A stretch of DNA of 64,000 bases from assembly GCA_965232465.1 (NCBI GenBank), contig OZ246977.1, positions 1,054,001 to 1,118,000 of the forward strand. The letters run 5' to 3'. The translations under genes and the position numbers were made by a program. The notes under the pieces are model-generated. The model did no database searches. It was not told where the DNA came from and saw only the letters and a list, made by a program, of their open reading frames with translations. Positions 45,484 to 54,724 of this stretch are shown piece after piece. This DNA comes from G965232465 sp965232465 (GTDB lineage Bacteria; Pseudomonadota; Alphaproteobacteria; JAQWUY01). Position 1 is the stretch's first letter. The number at the start of each line of letters is the position of its first letter.

Positions 45484-47370
45484 CTATAAAAAACTAATAC
45501 CACCAATGCCTGCATCGTGCAAGGTATGATACACAGTGGCTTTATCCGCATTATCAAAACACCTATCGGCAAATACAACTTTAATATTAGGGTAGGATTT
45601 ATCGGGTTCGTTTAAAATACATTCGATTATATCAATCGTTATATCCGCTTGTAAACAGACAAAAACCTTTGCTATACCACCTGTGCCCTTAACCGTGTAA
45701 TAAGTGGTATCTTTATGCGTATGGGGTTCGATATTTTCAGATAACGACAGTCCATATTTTAAGGTAATTTCCGTTACTATGTCGTCATCAGACCGTCCAG
45801 CCACAAGGTTATTGATATTATCGACTAAGTCTTGATCGATACTATCAAAATCCGCCTGCCAAGGTTTAATATTCGACTCGGCAAGTTTAAAAACTCTAAA
45901 CCCCGTATCGACGGCGGCCATAGCGGGGGGAGGGGGTATATTTTGCCCCGCCCGGCGGATGCGTTCTTTGGTTATTTCTGCTATGTTTGTGTATCCTGCC
46001 TTATAGGCTTCGGATTTTTCATCTGTAAGTTCCGGTAACTGTACCGATATACATGTGCGTTTTCCCCCGTCTTGTGCATTAAGTGCCATCACCGCATGGG
46101 CTGTGGTGCCAGAGCCTGCGAAGAAGTCTAGGATTACGTCATTTTGTTGGGTGGATAATTGTAATATTTCCTTGATCAATAGAGGTGATTTAGGATTATT
46201 AAAAAAACCATCTTGACCGAATAATTCTCGAATAGATTGTTTTCCTTTTGAAGTGCCACCAACAATTTTTGCAGAAAATACCATGCTATTTGGTGCAATT
46301 AAAGTTCCAGTAAACACTTTTTTATAAACTTTACCATTCTTAATTAAAATATCATCTTTTTTTTGTTCGTAAGTTTCTTTTGACCAGTACCAACGAGCAA
46401 CACCTTTTACTAATTTACCATCTTTATGACACATATAAGGAAATATTTTTTGTCCTTCTGGGGATATAATTGGGTAATCACAATTTTTGGTATACCCATG
46501 CGATACTGTCCATAAACTATCCCATTTAAATCTTAACCCTGTTTTTTCATCTATTTCAGGATATTTTGTATTACTAATATATCTGTTAATTACAGAACTA
46601 TTATTCATATTCTTACAATAAACTAACACATATTCATGGACAGAGTTAATATTATTAGAATCGTGTCCACCTGTTATTTTTGAATTCCAGATCATATTTG
46701 CAACAAAATTCTCTTCCCCAAACACTTCATCACACACTTTTTTTAAGTTCGCTTGTTCGTTATCGTCGATACTGATAAAAATAACCCCATCGTCCCTTAA
46801 CAAATTACGGGCAAGCAACAAACGGGGGTATATCATATTTAGCCAATTCGTATGCTTCCGCCCTGTTGTCTCTTTGTTCGTATTAGTGTACCCACCATTA
46901 TCTGCTATTTGTCCTGTACTGACCAAGTAATTTTTTAAAGTATCTTTATAGTTATCGTGGTAAATAAAATCGTTGCCTGTGTTATAAGGTGGATCAATGT
47001 ATATCATCTTAATCTTATTAGCATATGATTTCTGTAACAGTTTTAACACTTCCAGATTATCCCCCTCGATAACCATATTCCCTGTTGTATCCCAGTTTTT
47101 ACTTTCATTTTTAACAGGTAATAACGATGCACGACTAGGGGTGTATGCACTGCGTTCTGCTTGGCGTTTGCCATGCCAAGTAAATGTATAATTGTGTTCT
47201 GTATCGATAACACCGCCTAATACTTGTTTTAACGCATCAAAATCAATCTTACCTTCGGATACAACATGTGGAAATATCTGTTGTAGCTTATCGATATTAT
47301 CATCAATAAGATTATGACTGTTGCCATTAAGATCATTTGTATAAATAGGTGTATTATTCATTGTTGTCAT
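45484..47370 (-). CDS. mod: Type III DNA methyltransferase (Mod), beta class
   Basis: 628 residues. Motif IV DPPYNTGNDF (D126) precedes motif I DFFAGSGTTAHAV (D415), the order of beta-class N6-adenine methylases; the target-recognition region lies between (about 200-390) and is visibly more AT-rich than the ends, with an A8 run (T8 at 46357-46364 forward). The Mod and Res pair makes a complete type III system. The start could be ATG 47370 or, three codons on, 47361, which is better spaced from AAGG. Confidence 0.93.
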   Translation of the reverse strand: MTTMNNTPIYTNDLNGNSHNLIDDNIDKLQQIFPHVVSEGKIDFDALKQVLGGVIDTEHNYTFTWHGKRQAERSAYTPSRASLLPVKNESKNWDTTGNMVIEGDNLEVLKLLQKSYANKIKMIYIDPPYNTGNDFIYHDNYKDTLKNYLVSTGQIADNGGYTNTNKETTGRKHTNWLNMIYPRLLLARNLLRDDGVIFISIDDNEQANLKKVCDEVFGEENFVANMIWNSKITGGHDSNNINSVHEYVLVYCKNMNNSSVINRYISNTKYPEIDEKTGLRFKWDSLWTVSHGYTKNCDYPIISPEGQKIFPYMCHKDGKLVKGVARWYWSKETYEQKKDDILIKNGKVYKKVFTGTLIAPNSMVFSAKIVGGTSKGKQSIRELFGQDGFFNNPKSPLLIKEILQLSTQQNDVILDFFAGSGTTAHAVMALNAQDGGKRTCISVQLPELTDEKSEAYKAGYTNIAEITKERIRRAGQNIPPPPAMAAVDTGFRVFKLAESNIKPWQADFDSIDQDLVDNINNLVAGRSDDDIVTEITLKYGLSLSENIEPHTHKDTTYYTVKGTGGIAKVFVCLQADITIDIIECILNEPDKSYPNIKVVFADRCFDNADKATVYHTLHDAGIGGISFL

Positions 47371-47375
47371 TGCCT

Positions 47376-47406
47376 TTTAATTGAAAATCTTGGTTGGGGT
47401 TAAATT
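47376..47406 (-). repeat. 31-bp direct repeat, copy at the metC/mod junction
   Basis: Partner of 45431-45461. It forms the last residues and stop of the metC-like gene. The two copies flank mod exactly. Confidence 0.85.
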
Positions 47407-48564
47407 ATTTATACATCTGTTCAAATCGGCAATTAAATCTTTGGGGGATTCTAATCCGATGTGTATTCTGATAATGGGTGATTTTTGCCATTTTAGGGCA
47501 TCGATAGTGCGGGGTGGATTGACAATCACACTGATAATGCTTTCATATCCGCCCCATCCCCAACCGGGGACAAATAATTCTAGGCTATTGACAAAAGTAT
47601 CAATCTGGGCAAGTGTTATTGTATCTTTAAAAACAAATGAAAACAGCCCATTATATCCAGAAAAATGTTTTTTCCAGTGTTTGTGTCCTATACAATCGGG
47701 CTTAACAGGGGTTAATAGCTGGTCGACTAAGGGGTGATTTTCCAACCACTTCATAACAATTTCTGTGTTTTTTTGATGGTGCTGCATGCGGGTATGTATG
47801 GTGCGTAGCCCCCGCATGCCAAGATAAACTGCATCGGGGGATACACTGGGTCCCATTTGGTTTATCAGTGTATACATGGTGTTAAATCGTTTTTTATCGG
47901 CAACGGAAATTGTACCCAGCATCACATCCGAATGTCCACTGATATATTTTGTACCCGCTTGTATGGATATGTCAAAGCCACATTCCAATGGACGAAACAA
48001 TACGCCAGCACCCCAGCAATTATCCACAACTGTAATCAAATTATGGCGTTTTGCAAACGATAACACCCCATCAATATCCCCCATGTGCATGGTGGAAGTG
48101 GCGGGAAATTCCGCAAATAACAAAGTCGTATTGTCTTGGATAAGGTCGTCCAAATTGCTGATATCATCGGGGTTATAATAGGTTGTGGTAATGCCAAGCC
48201 GTTTTAAGATACCATCACAAAACTTACGGGTGGGGACATATACCCCATCCGTCATTAAAATATTTTCCCCTGATTTTGCATTGGATAAAATTGCTTGTGA
48301 TATGGCTTCTAGCCCAGAATTACAAATGATAGTATTATATGCAGATTCCAAAACGCTGACAGCTTTTGCAAAACTATCGTGTGGTTCCAGCCCACGGATA
48401 CCATAATCTTGTTGGTTTGTTTCGGGGAATAAATCGCCATTGGTACATTTTAACGCAATGGTGCTTGCCCTTACAATGGGTGGATTAACCGCATAATATG
48501 GATTTTCCGAAGTCTTTTTGATATGTAATATTTTGGTATTAGTATCTTTTTGGGTATTTTGCAT
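47377..48564 (-). CDS. metC: Cystathionine beta-lyase / Cys-Met metabolism PLP enzyme
   Basis: 395 residues, fold-type I. PLP binds K206 in AGTKYISGHSDVMLG, the form typical of MetC; IRIHIGLESPKDLIADL is the family C-terminal block. It splits cystathionine to homocysteine; related gamma-lyases cannot be ruled out. The last ten residues (NNLTPTKIFN) and the stop lie within or next to a 31-bp sequence copied from the res gene, so the original C-terminus may have been replaced when the restriction system arrived. Confidence 0.82.
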   Translation of the reverse strand: MQNTQKDTNTKILHIKKTSENPYYAVNPPIVRASTIALKCTNGDLFPETNQQDYGIRGLEPHDSFAKAVSVLESAYNTIICNSGLEAISQAILSNAKSGENILMTDGVYVPTRKFCDGILKRLGITTTYYNPDDISNLDDLIQDNTTLLFAEFPATSTMHMGDIDGVLSFAKRHNLITVVDNCWGAGVLFRPLECGFDISIQAGTKYISGHSDVMLGTISVADKKRFNTMYTLINQMGPSVSPDAVYLGMRGLRTIHTRMQHHQKNTEIVMKWLENHPLVDQLLTPVKPDCIGHKHWKKHFSGYNGLFSFVFKDTITLAQIDTFVNSLELFVPGWGWGGYESIISVIVNPPRTIDALKWQKSPIIRIHIGLESPKDLIADLNRCINNLTPTKIFN

Positions 48565-48727
48565 GTTGTGTCCCTACTTAGGCAATTATTTTCATATTCC
48601 CCTAACCCTATCGCATAACCCAAATCGATGCAAATATTTTTTTACAAAAAATGGCAATTGCAAAAATAAGGGTTTTATAGTAAGCTGATTGTCATAGCAT
48701 ATAAAAAACACATTTAAGGATTGTTTT

Positions 48728-50071
48728 ATGAATCATATGGGGAAATTACCTGTTGCTGTACGACTGAGGGAATTTTTTATGCCCACTTTGCGTGATACGC
48801 CCAAAGGGGCGGAAATTAAAAGCCACCAATTAATGTTACGAACAGGGATGATTCGCCAGGAAAGTGCCGGTATTTATTCTTGGTTGCCCCTTGGATTTCG
48901 GGTATTAAACAAAATCTGTGATATTGTGTCCCAAGAACAAGCCCATATTGGGGCATGTGAAATGTTAATGCCCACAATTCAATCGGCGGATTTATGGAGA
49001 AAATCCGGGCGATATGATGTATATGGGGCGGAAATGTTGCGTATTAAAGATCGCCATAACCAAGACTTGCTGTTTGGTCCCACTAACGAAGAAATGATAA
49101 CCGACATTATGACAAACTTTGTGCAATCGTACAAAGATTTGCCAATGAATATATTTCATATTCAATGGAAATTCCGTGATGAAATCCGCCCCCGATTTGG
49201 TGTGATGCGCGGACGGGAATTTTTGATGAAAGATGGATATGGTTTTGCCACCTCTGAACAAGGACATTTGGAAATTTATAACAAAATTTTCGTGTCGTAT
49301 TTACGCACTTTTGCCCGATTAGGGGTAAAAGCTGTTCCCATGCAGGCGGATACGGGTCCCATTGGTGGGAATTTATCGCATGAATTTATTATTTTGGCGG
49401 ATACAGGTGAAAGTGAAGTATTTTGTGATAAGAATGTATTAGATTTGGATATTTTATCCGAAAAATACGATGTAAGGGGGGATTTGCAACCGATTGTGGA
49501 CAAGTGGACCGCACCATATGCCACCACTGATGAGATGTTTACAGAAGTGGAATGGAACCAAATTCCTAAGCAACGGCAAGTGGCCACACGGGGCATTGAA
49601 GTGGGACATATTTTTTATTTTGGTACCAAGTATTCTGATACTATGGGTTTAAAGGTTGCCGATGCCAATGGCAAATTATCGCCCGTATATTGCGGGTCGT
49701 ATGGTATTGGGGTAACCCGTGTTATGGCAGCAATTATCGAAGCGTGCCACGATGAAAAGGGTATTGTATTTCCCGATGCGGTTGCCCCGTTTAGGGTGGG
49801 CTTAATCAATGTGCGGGCAAAACATGAGGGGTGTGTGCAAAAGTGCGAATATGCGTTTGCACAATTACAATCCGCAGCTATCGAAGTGTTGTATGATGAT
49901 CGTGATGTGGGATTTGGTGTCAAGATGTCCGATATGGAATTGATTGGCGTACCCTGGATAATGGTTATCGGTCCAAAAGGGGTCGAAAAAGGGGGTGTAG
50001 AAGTGAAAAACCGCTGTACAGGTGAGTCACAAACCCTGCCACTTGAACAGGCTATTCGGTTAATAAAATAA
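48728..50071 (+). CDS. proS: Prolyl-tRNA synthetase, short alphaproteobacterial type
   Basis: 447 residues, lacking the editing insertion found in the 570-residue bacterial enzyme. Class II motifs are seen: PTLRDTPKGAEIKSHQLMLR, motif 2 FRDEIRPRFGVMRGREFLMKD and motif 3 GSYGIGVTRVMAAIIE, followed by the anticodon domain. RBS AAGGA precedes ATG 48728; ATG 48737 is an alternative. It starts a proS, lolC, lolD run seen in many alphaproteobacteria. Confidence 0.95.
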   Translation: MNHMGKLPVAVRLREFFMPTLRDTPKGAEIKSHQLMLRTGMIRQESAGIYSWLPLGFRVLNKICDIVSQEQAHIGACEMLMPTIQSADLWRKSGRYDVYGAEMLRIKDRHNQDLLFGPTNEEMITDIMTNFVQSYKDLPMNIFHIQWKFRDEIRPRFGVMRGREFLMKDGYGFATSEQGHLEIYNKIFVSYLRTFARLGVKAVPMQADTGPIGGNLSHEFIILADTGESEVFCDKNVLDLDILSEKYDVRGDLQPIVDKWTAPYATTDEMFTEVEWNQIPKQRQVATRGIEVGHIFYFGTKYSDTMGLKVADANGKLSPVYCGSYGIGVTRVMAAIIEACHDEKGIVFPDAVAPFRVGLINVRAKHEGCVQKCEYAFAQLQSAAIEVLYDDRDVGFGVKMSDMELIGVPWIMVIGPKGVEKGGVEVKNRCTGESQTLPLEQAIRLIK

Positions 50072-50092
50072 GGGATTTTTAATTGCAAGTGT

Positions 50093-51328
50093 ATGATATA
50101 TAAATATGAATGGATAACCGCATGGCGGTATGTCAGATCCCCCCGTAAGGATGCTTTTGTATCTTTGGTGAGTGCGTTTGCCTTGTTGGGGATTACCCTT
50201 GGTGTTGCCGCCTTGGTGTTGGTAATGGCGGTCATGGGGGGATTTCGCCAAGAATTATTAAATAAGGTGCTGGGTATTACAGGGCATGTAACCTTGACAA
50301 ATTATTCTTTGCCTATCGAAAATGGGGATAATTTGGTATCACAACTGACCCTAGACCCACAGGTCGTATCCGCAACCGCCGTCATTAATGCCCAGGGGGT
50401 ATTGTTGTATGATAGTGCCGTCAAAGGTATAGCCATTAAGGGTATTGCCAATGCTGATTTGGCAAAGCGACCCATCTTAAAGACAGCTATTGCCCCCGGA
50501 ACTATCCGTCGTTTTGAACAGGGCGAAGGGATTATATTGGGACACACACTTGCCCGTAATCATAATATTCGGGTGGGGGATGTGGTGGATATTATGGTGC
50601 CTGTGTCGGACGATTTTTTGGGATTGGGACAAAATGTGATACCATACACAGTGATTGGTATGTTTAATGTGGGAATGTACTTGTATGATAATGGCACAGT
50701 ACTTATGCCCAAAAACGAATTACAGGATTTGTCCGCACAAGTGGGGGATACAGATATCGAAGTTACCTTAAATAATGCGGATACCGCCATTGATTTTGTC
50801 AGCCAAAATCGGGAAAAGTACAGTATTGTATCCATGTTGGCTTGGGCGAATGTGAATACTTCGTTTTTCCAAGCACTGGAAGTCGAACGCAACACCATGT
50901 TTATAATTTTAGCAATTATGATATTGGTTGCCACTTTTAATGTATTAACAGGACAAATTATGTTGGTTAAAGAACGCAAAAAATCGATTGCTATTTTACG
51001 CACTATGGGGGCAACCCGTATCAGCATTATTAGAATATTTTTTATTGTCGGTTCCAGCATTGGGGTGCTGGGTACTTTGTGTGGTATTGGGTTGGGGATT
51101 GTTATTGGCAATAACTTAGAATCCATTCGCATATTTTTTAAAACAGTTGTGGGTATTGAAATTTTTAACCCCGAGGTGTATCAGTTAAAAACAATTCCTG
51201 TGTTGTTTGATATAAACAGCATCATAAACATTGCAATTTTTACCATTGTGCTATCGTTGTTAAGTGCATTGTACCCCGCCATACGGGCGGGTAAAATGTC
51301 GGTAGTAGAGGGATTAAAGAATGAATAA
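50093..51328 (+). CDS. lolC: Lipoprotein-releasing ABC transporter permease
   Basis: 411 residues with one N-terminal membrane helix (about 22-47), a MacB-like periplasmic domain and three C-terminal helices. WRYVRSPRKDAFVSLVSAFALLGI is the characteristic start and EVYQLKTIPVLFD the conserved end region. With LolD it extracts lipoproteins from the inner membrane. In alphaproteobacteria one gene serves as both LolC and LolE. Confidence 0.93.
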   Translation: MIYKYEWITAWRYVRSPRKDAFVSLVSAFALLGITLGVAALVLVMAVMGGFRQELLNKVLGITGHVTLTNYSLPIENGDNLVSQLTLDPQVVSATAVINAQGVLLYDSAVKGIAIKGIANADLAKRPILKTAIAPGTIRRFEQGEGIILGHTLARNHNIRVGDVVDIMVPVSDDFLGLGQNVIPYTVIGMFNVGMYLYDNGTVLMPKNELQDLSAQVGDTDIEVTLNNADTAIDFVSQNREKYSIVSMLAWANVNTSFFQALEVERNTMFIILAIMILVATFNVLTGQIMLVKERKKSIAILRTMGATRISIIRIFFIVGSSIGVLGTLCGIGLGIVIGNNLESIRIFFKTVVGIEIFNPEVYQLKTIPVLFDINSIINIAIFTIVLSLLSALYPAIRAGKMSVVEGLKNE

Positions 51329-51989
51329 AGTATTGCAATTTGACCAAGTAGTAAAAATGTATGGCACAGATAATGCGATTTTGGATGGGGTGGATTTTAC
51401 CATAAATCAAGGGGAAGTGGTGGCTATGGTTGGTACCAGCGGATGTGGCAAAAGTACAGTATTGCATTGTGCCGGGCTGTTGGATACAATTGATTCGGGG
51501 CACATTCGGATTGATGGGGTGCATATGGGCGTGGTAAACGATCGCATCCGCACCCAAATGCGCCGTGAAAAAATTGGTGTAGTGTATCAATTTCATAACT
51601 TGTTATCAGAATTTAATGTGTGGGAAAATGTGGCGTATCCCTTGTGGTTACAAGGGGTGGCACATAGGTCCGCTTATGCACAGGCGGTGGCGTTGTTAAA
51701 CGATGTGGGGCTGTCTGATAAAATAGCCGTAAAAACCAATACCTTATCGGGGGGACAAGCCCAGCGGGTTGCCATTGCAAGGTGTTTGGCGGGCAACCCC
51801 AGTATTATATTAGCGGACGAACCGACCGGCAATTTGGATGACGAAAATTCAAGCATTGTATGGAATGTGTTGCTGGAAACCGTCCGGACACATAATACGG
51901 CAATGTTATGTGTGACCCACGATATGGGGCTTGCCAAAACCGCAGACAGGGCATATACCATAAAAGACAAACAGGTCATACCATATTAA
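51321..51989 (+). CDS. lolD: Lipoprotein-releasing ABC transporter ATP-binding protein
   Basis: 222 residues. Walker A GTSGCGKST, signature LSGGQAQRVAIAR, Walker B LADEPTGNLD and the H-loop TH are present. VYQFHNLLSEF is the LolD/MacB Q-loop. It overlaps lolC by 8 bp. Confidence 0.94.
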   Translation: MNKVLQFDQVVKMYGTDNAILDGVDFTINQGEVVAMVGTSGCGKSTVLHCAGLLDTIDSGHIRIDGVHMGVVNDRIRTQMRREKIGVVYQFHNLLSEFNVWENVAYPLWLQGVAHRSAYAQAVALLNDVGLSDKIAVKTNTLSGGQAQRVAIARCLAGNPSIILADEPTGNLDDENSSIVWNVLLETVRTHNTAMLCVTHDMGLAKTADRAYTIKDKQVIPY

Positions 51990-52040
51990 AACAGGGGGAT
52001 GAATATGTGAAAAATCCTTCTGTAATGGGTAAGTAATGTG

Positions 52041-52069
52041 TTGAAAAAGTGCCGTATATTTGGTATATA
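52041..52069 (+). promoter_or_regulatory. Promoter of the polysaccharide locus
   Basis: TTGAAA (52041-52046), 17 bp, TATATA (52064-52069) lie between lolD and gmd. Start is expected near 52076, about 36 bases before the gmd ATG. Confidence 0.55.
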
Positions 52070-52111
52070 CACAAGATGTTTTTTTAAGTGTTGGAAGGAT
52101 GCACATATATC

Positions 52112-53146
52112 ATGACAAAAACAGCTTTTATTACCGGTATTAGTGGTCAAGACGGATCATACTTAGCGGAATTTTTATTAGACAAAGGGTATCAAGTGCA
52201 TGCGATTGTACGGCGATCGTCCGAACCCACAGGACGCAGAATGGTTGGATTTTGGCACCATGATAATTTTTATTGGCATTATGGGGATATTACCGATACT
52301 TCGAATATATATAATCTGATGTTGCAAATTCAACCTGATGAAGTGTATAATTTGGGGGCACAATCGCATGTGGGCATTTCATTCGAAGTCCCTGAATACA
52401 CGGCACATACCGATGGTTTGGGGGCGGTGCGGTTGTTAAATGCGATTAAAGATTTACCCAACCCGCCAAAATATTATCAGGCATCCACATCTGAATTATT
52501 TGGGGGGATTCCCGGAACCGAACCCCAATCGGAAACTACGCCATTTTATCCAAAATCCCCGTATGGGGCGGCAAAATTATATGCGTATTGGGTAACCGTA
52601 AATTATCGGGAAAGTTATGATTTATTTGCGGTAAATGGTATTTTATTTAACCACGAAAGCCCCCGTCGGGGCGTGGAATTTGTTACCAAAAAAATCACTA
52701 AAGCTGTGGCGGATATTACACATGGTAAACAGGATTGTTTGTATTTGGGCAACTTAAATGCCAAGCGGGATTGGGGATATGCCAAGGAATATGTGGAAAT
52801 GATGTGGCTGATGTTGCAACATCATACACCGATGGATTTTGTGGCTGCAACGGGTATTACCTATACCATTAGGGATTTTTGCCAATTTGCCTTTTCCCAT
52901 GCGGGATTTGATATTGTATGGCAAGGACAAGGCTTAAACGAAGTAGGCATTGATAAACACAGTGGTAAAACATGTGTTGCGGTCGATAAAAAATTGTTTC
53001 GTCCCGCAGAAGTGGAAGTATTGTTGGGGAACCCAACAAAAGCGGAAAGGGAACTTGGCTGGAAGGCAAAAACCCTTGCCCCTGAATTGGCAAAAATTAT
53101 GGTCGATTATGATTTAAAATATATGGAGTATGGGGGCATGGAATAA
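52112..53146 (+). CDS. gmd: GDP-mannose 4,6-dehydratase
   Basis: 344 residues from ATG 52112, with GGAAGGA upstream; GTG 52088 is an alternative. FITGISGQDGSYLAEFLLDKGY is the NADP fold start, TSELFG and YGAAK give the catalytic T/S-E and Y-x-x-x-K, and FNHESPRRG and RDWGYAKEYVE are GMD hallmarks. The product is GDP-4-keto-6-deoxymannose, precursor of GDP-fucose, perosamine and related sugars. A close homologue acts on GDP-manno-heptose in Campylobacter (DmhA), so the substrate could differ. It heads the locus. Confidence 0.9.
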   Translation: MTKTAFITGISGQDGSYLAEFLLDKGYQVHAIVRRSSEPTGRRMVGFWHHDNFYWHYGDITDTSNIYNLMLQIQPDEVYNLGAQSHVGISFEVPEYTAHTDGLGAVRLLNAIKDLPNPPKYYQASTSELFGGIPGTEPQSETTPFYPKSPYGAAKLYAYWVTVNYRESYDLFAVNGILFNHESPRRGVEFVTKKITKAVADITHGKQDCLYLGNLNAKRDWGYAKEYVEMMWLMLQHHTPMDFVAATGITYTIRDFCQFAFSHAGFDIVWQGQGLNEVGIDKHSGKTCVAVDKKLFRPAEVEVLLGNPTKAERELGWKAKTLAPELAKIMVDYDLKYMEYGGME

Positions 53147-53670
53147 TGGCGATTGATTTTGACATTCGCCCATCGCATAAAATTGATGGGGTATATAGTA
53201 TTACCCCCACTGTGTCCGAAGATATACGGGGCAATATTTGGACATCGTTTTTACAATCGGATATGCAGGATTTGATCGGCGATGCGGTGGCGTTTAAGCA
53301 CGATAAGTTTTCTTTAAATAAAAAAAATGTATTACGGGGTATTCATGGGGATACAAAAACATGGAAAATGGTTACTGCTGTTTATGGACGGATACAACAG
53401 GTGGTTGTCGATATGCGTAAAAATTCCCCCACATATTTACAGTGGCAAGATTTTGTTATCGGGCATCAAAATCCACAGATGATTTTAATCCCCCCACAAA
53501 TGGGCAATGCCTATTGTGTGCTGAGTGCCCATGCTGTATATCATTATAAATTGGCATATGATGGGGCATATATGGATGCGGATGCCCAATTTTCTGTGCA
53601 ATGGAACAGCCCAGAAATTGGTGTAAAATGGCGGGTTAAAACCCCTATTTTATCCGCAAGGGATACATAA
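53146..53670 (+). CDS. RmlC-like GDP-sugar epimerase (resembles Campylobacter heptose epimerases)
   Basis: 174 residues, cupin-fold epimerase related to dTDP-4-dehydrorhamnose 3,5-epimerase. RGIHGD, QVVVDMRKNSPTYL and HYKLAY keep the catalytic His and Tyr pattern. The usual HGF of RmlC is replaced by GNAYCVLS, as in the Campylobacter GDP-6-deoxy-4-keto-heptose epimerase group (MlghB/DdahB), which also work on products of a GMD-type enzyme. The start overlaps the gmd stop by one base, so it should act directly on the GMD product. Confidence 0.75.
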   Translation: MAIDFDIRPSHKIDGVYSITPTVSEDIRGNIWTSFLQSDMQDLIGDAVAFKHDKFSLNKKNVLRGIHGDTKTWKMVTAVYGRIQQVVVDMRKNSPTYLQWQDFVIGHQNPQMILIPPQMGNAYCVLSAHAVYHYKLAYDGAYMDADAQFSVQWNSPEIGVKWRVKTPILSARDT

Positions 53671-53714
53671 AATACGCAAATACAGGATATGAAAATATAC
53701 AAAGGAATATACAC

Positions 53715-54131
53715 ATGGCAATACACGAAGTAAAAGATGGCGATACAATACTAGCACGGCATATTACCGCCGTCGAATGGGATAGGGGGGGATTAAACTT
53801 TTTTTCCCATGACAACGAATTTATTCAGGTGGGCACTTGGGCATATGATAATGGGAAACATTTGTTGGCACATACCCATAATATCGTCCCCCGTAACACA
53901 GATATGACCCAAGAAACCTTGTATATTAAACAGGGTAAAATCAAAGCCACCATTTATAATTTAAACCGCCAAAAGGTTGCCGAATGGATTGGGGAAACTG
54001 GTGATATTATGATTTTATTACGGGGGGGACATAGCTACGATATACTGGCGGACAATACACAAGTACTTGAAATAAAAAACGGTCCTTATCCGGGGGCGGA
54101 AGCCGATCGGGTGCGCTATGAAGGGGAATAA
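53715..54131 (+). CDS. Small cupin-like protein of polysaccharide locus
   Basis: 138 residues, beta-rich. HLLAHTHNIVPRNTDMTQETLYIKQGKI and GDIMILLRGGHSYDIL fit a single cupin barrel with possible metal ligands H and E, close to the WxcM/WbuC-like proteins found in sugar loci. No enzymatic role is proven. RBS AAAGGAATA precedes the ATG. Confidence 0.5.
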   Translation: MAIHEVKDGDTILARHITAVEWDRGGLNFFSHDNEFIQVGTWAYDNGKHLLAHTHNIVPRNTDMTQETLYIKQGKIKATIYNLNRQKVAEWIGETGDIMILLRGGHSYDILADNTQVLEIKNGPYPGAEADRVRYEGE

Positions 54132-54142
54132 GGTACCTTGTA

Positions 54143-54706
54143 ATGTCAGATAATATTTTTTTTGATACAGCCAGATTAAAAAAAGTTGGTAACAATGTGA
54201 TTATCGGTAAAACCGTACGGATTCGATATCCAGAATTGGTGGAAGTGGGCGATAATTGTATTATCGATGATTTTACCTATATTTCCACTGGGTTAAAATT
54301 GGGGCGAAATGTACACATATCACCAGGGTGTCAGATTATAGGGGGACCTTCTGTGATGGTTGATATAGGCGATTTTTGTGGTGTTTCGGCAAATTGTATG
54401 TTAATTGCAGGCAGTGATGATTTTATGAATGGTGTCAATGGTACAAATATCCCGAAGCAGTTTCGTGGAAATATGCGATTTGGGAATATTATTATGGAAA
54501 AGCATAGTATGCTCGCCCCATATGTGTCCGTTATGCCAGATGTAAAAATTAAATGCGGGGGGGTAGTGTCTTCTTATTCTTGTGTGAAACGCACCACAAA
54601 ACCTTGGTATTTATATGCTGGTAATCCTGCTAAACCCATTATGTCCCGCAACAAAGAACTTATCTTAAAATATGAACAGGAATTTTTAAAAAATGAAATA
54701 TCATAA
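54143..54706 (+). CDS. Left-handed beta-helix acyltransferase (hexapeptide repeat)
   Basis: 187 residues with repeated hexapeptides (VGNNVIIGKTV, VGDNCIID, IGDFCGVS). KQFRGNMRFGNIIMEKHSMLAPY and NPAKPI near the end match sugar acetyltransferases of the CatB/WbbJ type. In this locus it may acylate the amino sugar made by the aminotransferase encoded next. The acyl group is unknown. Confidence 0.78.
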   Translation: MSDNIFFDTARLKKVGNNVIIGKTVRIRYPELVEVGDNCIIDDFTYISTGLKLGRNVHISPGCQIIGGPSVMVDIGDFCGVSANCMLIAGSDDFMNGVNGTNIPKQFRGNMRFGNIIMEKHSMLAPYVSVMPDVKIKCGGVVSSYSCVKRTTKPWYLYAGNPAKPIMSRNKELILKYEQEFLKNEIS

Positions 54707-54724
54707 TATAAACAGGAAAATAAA

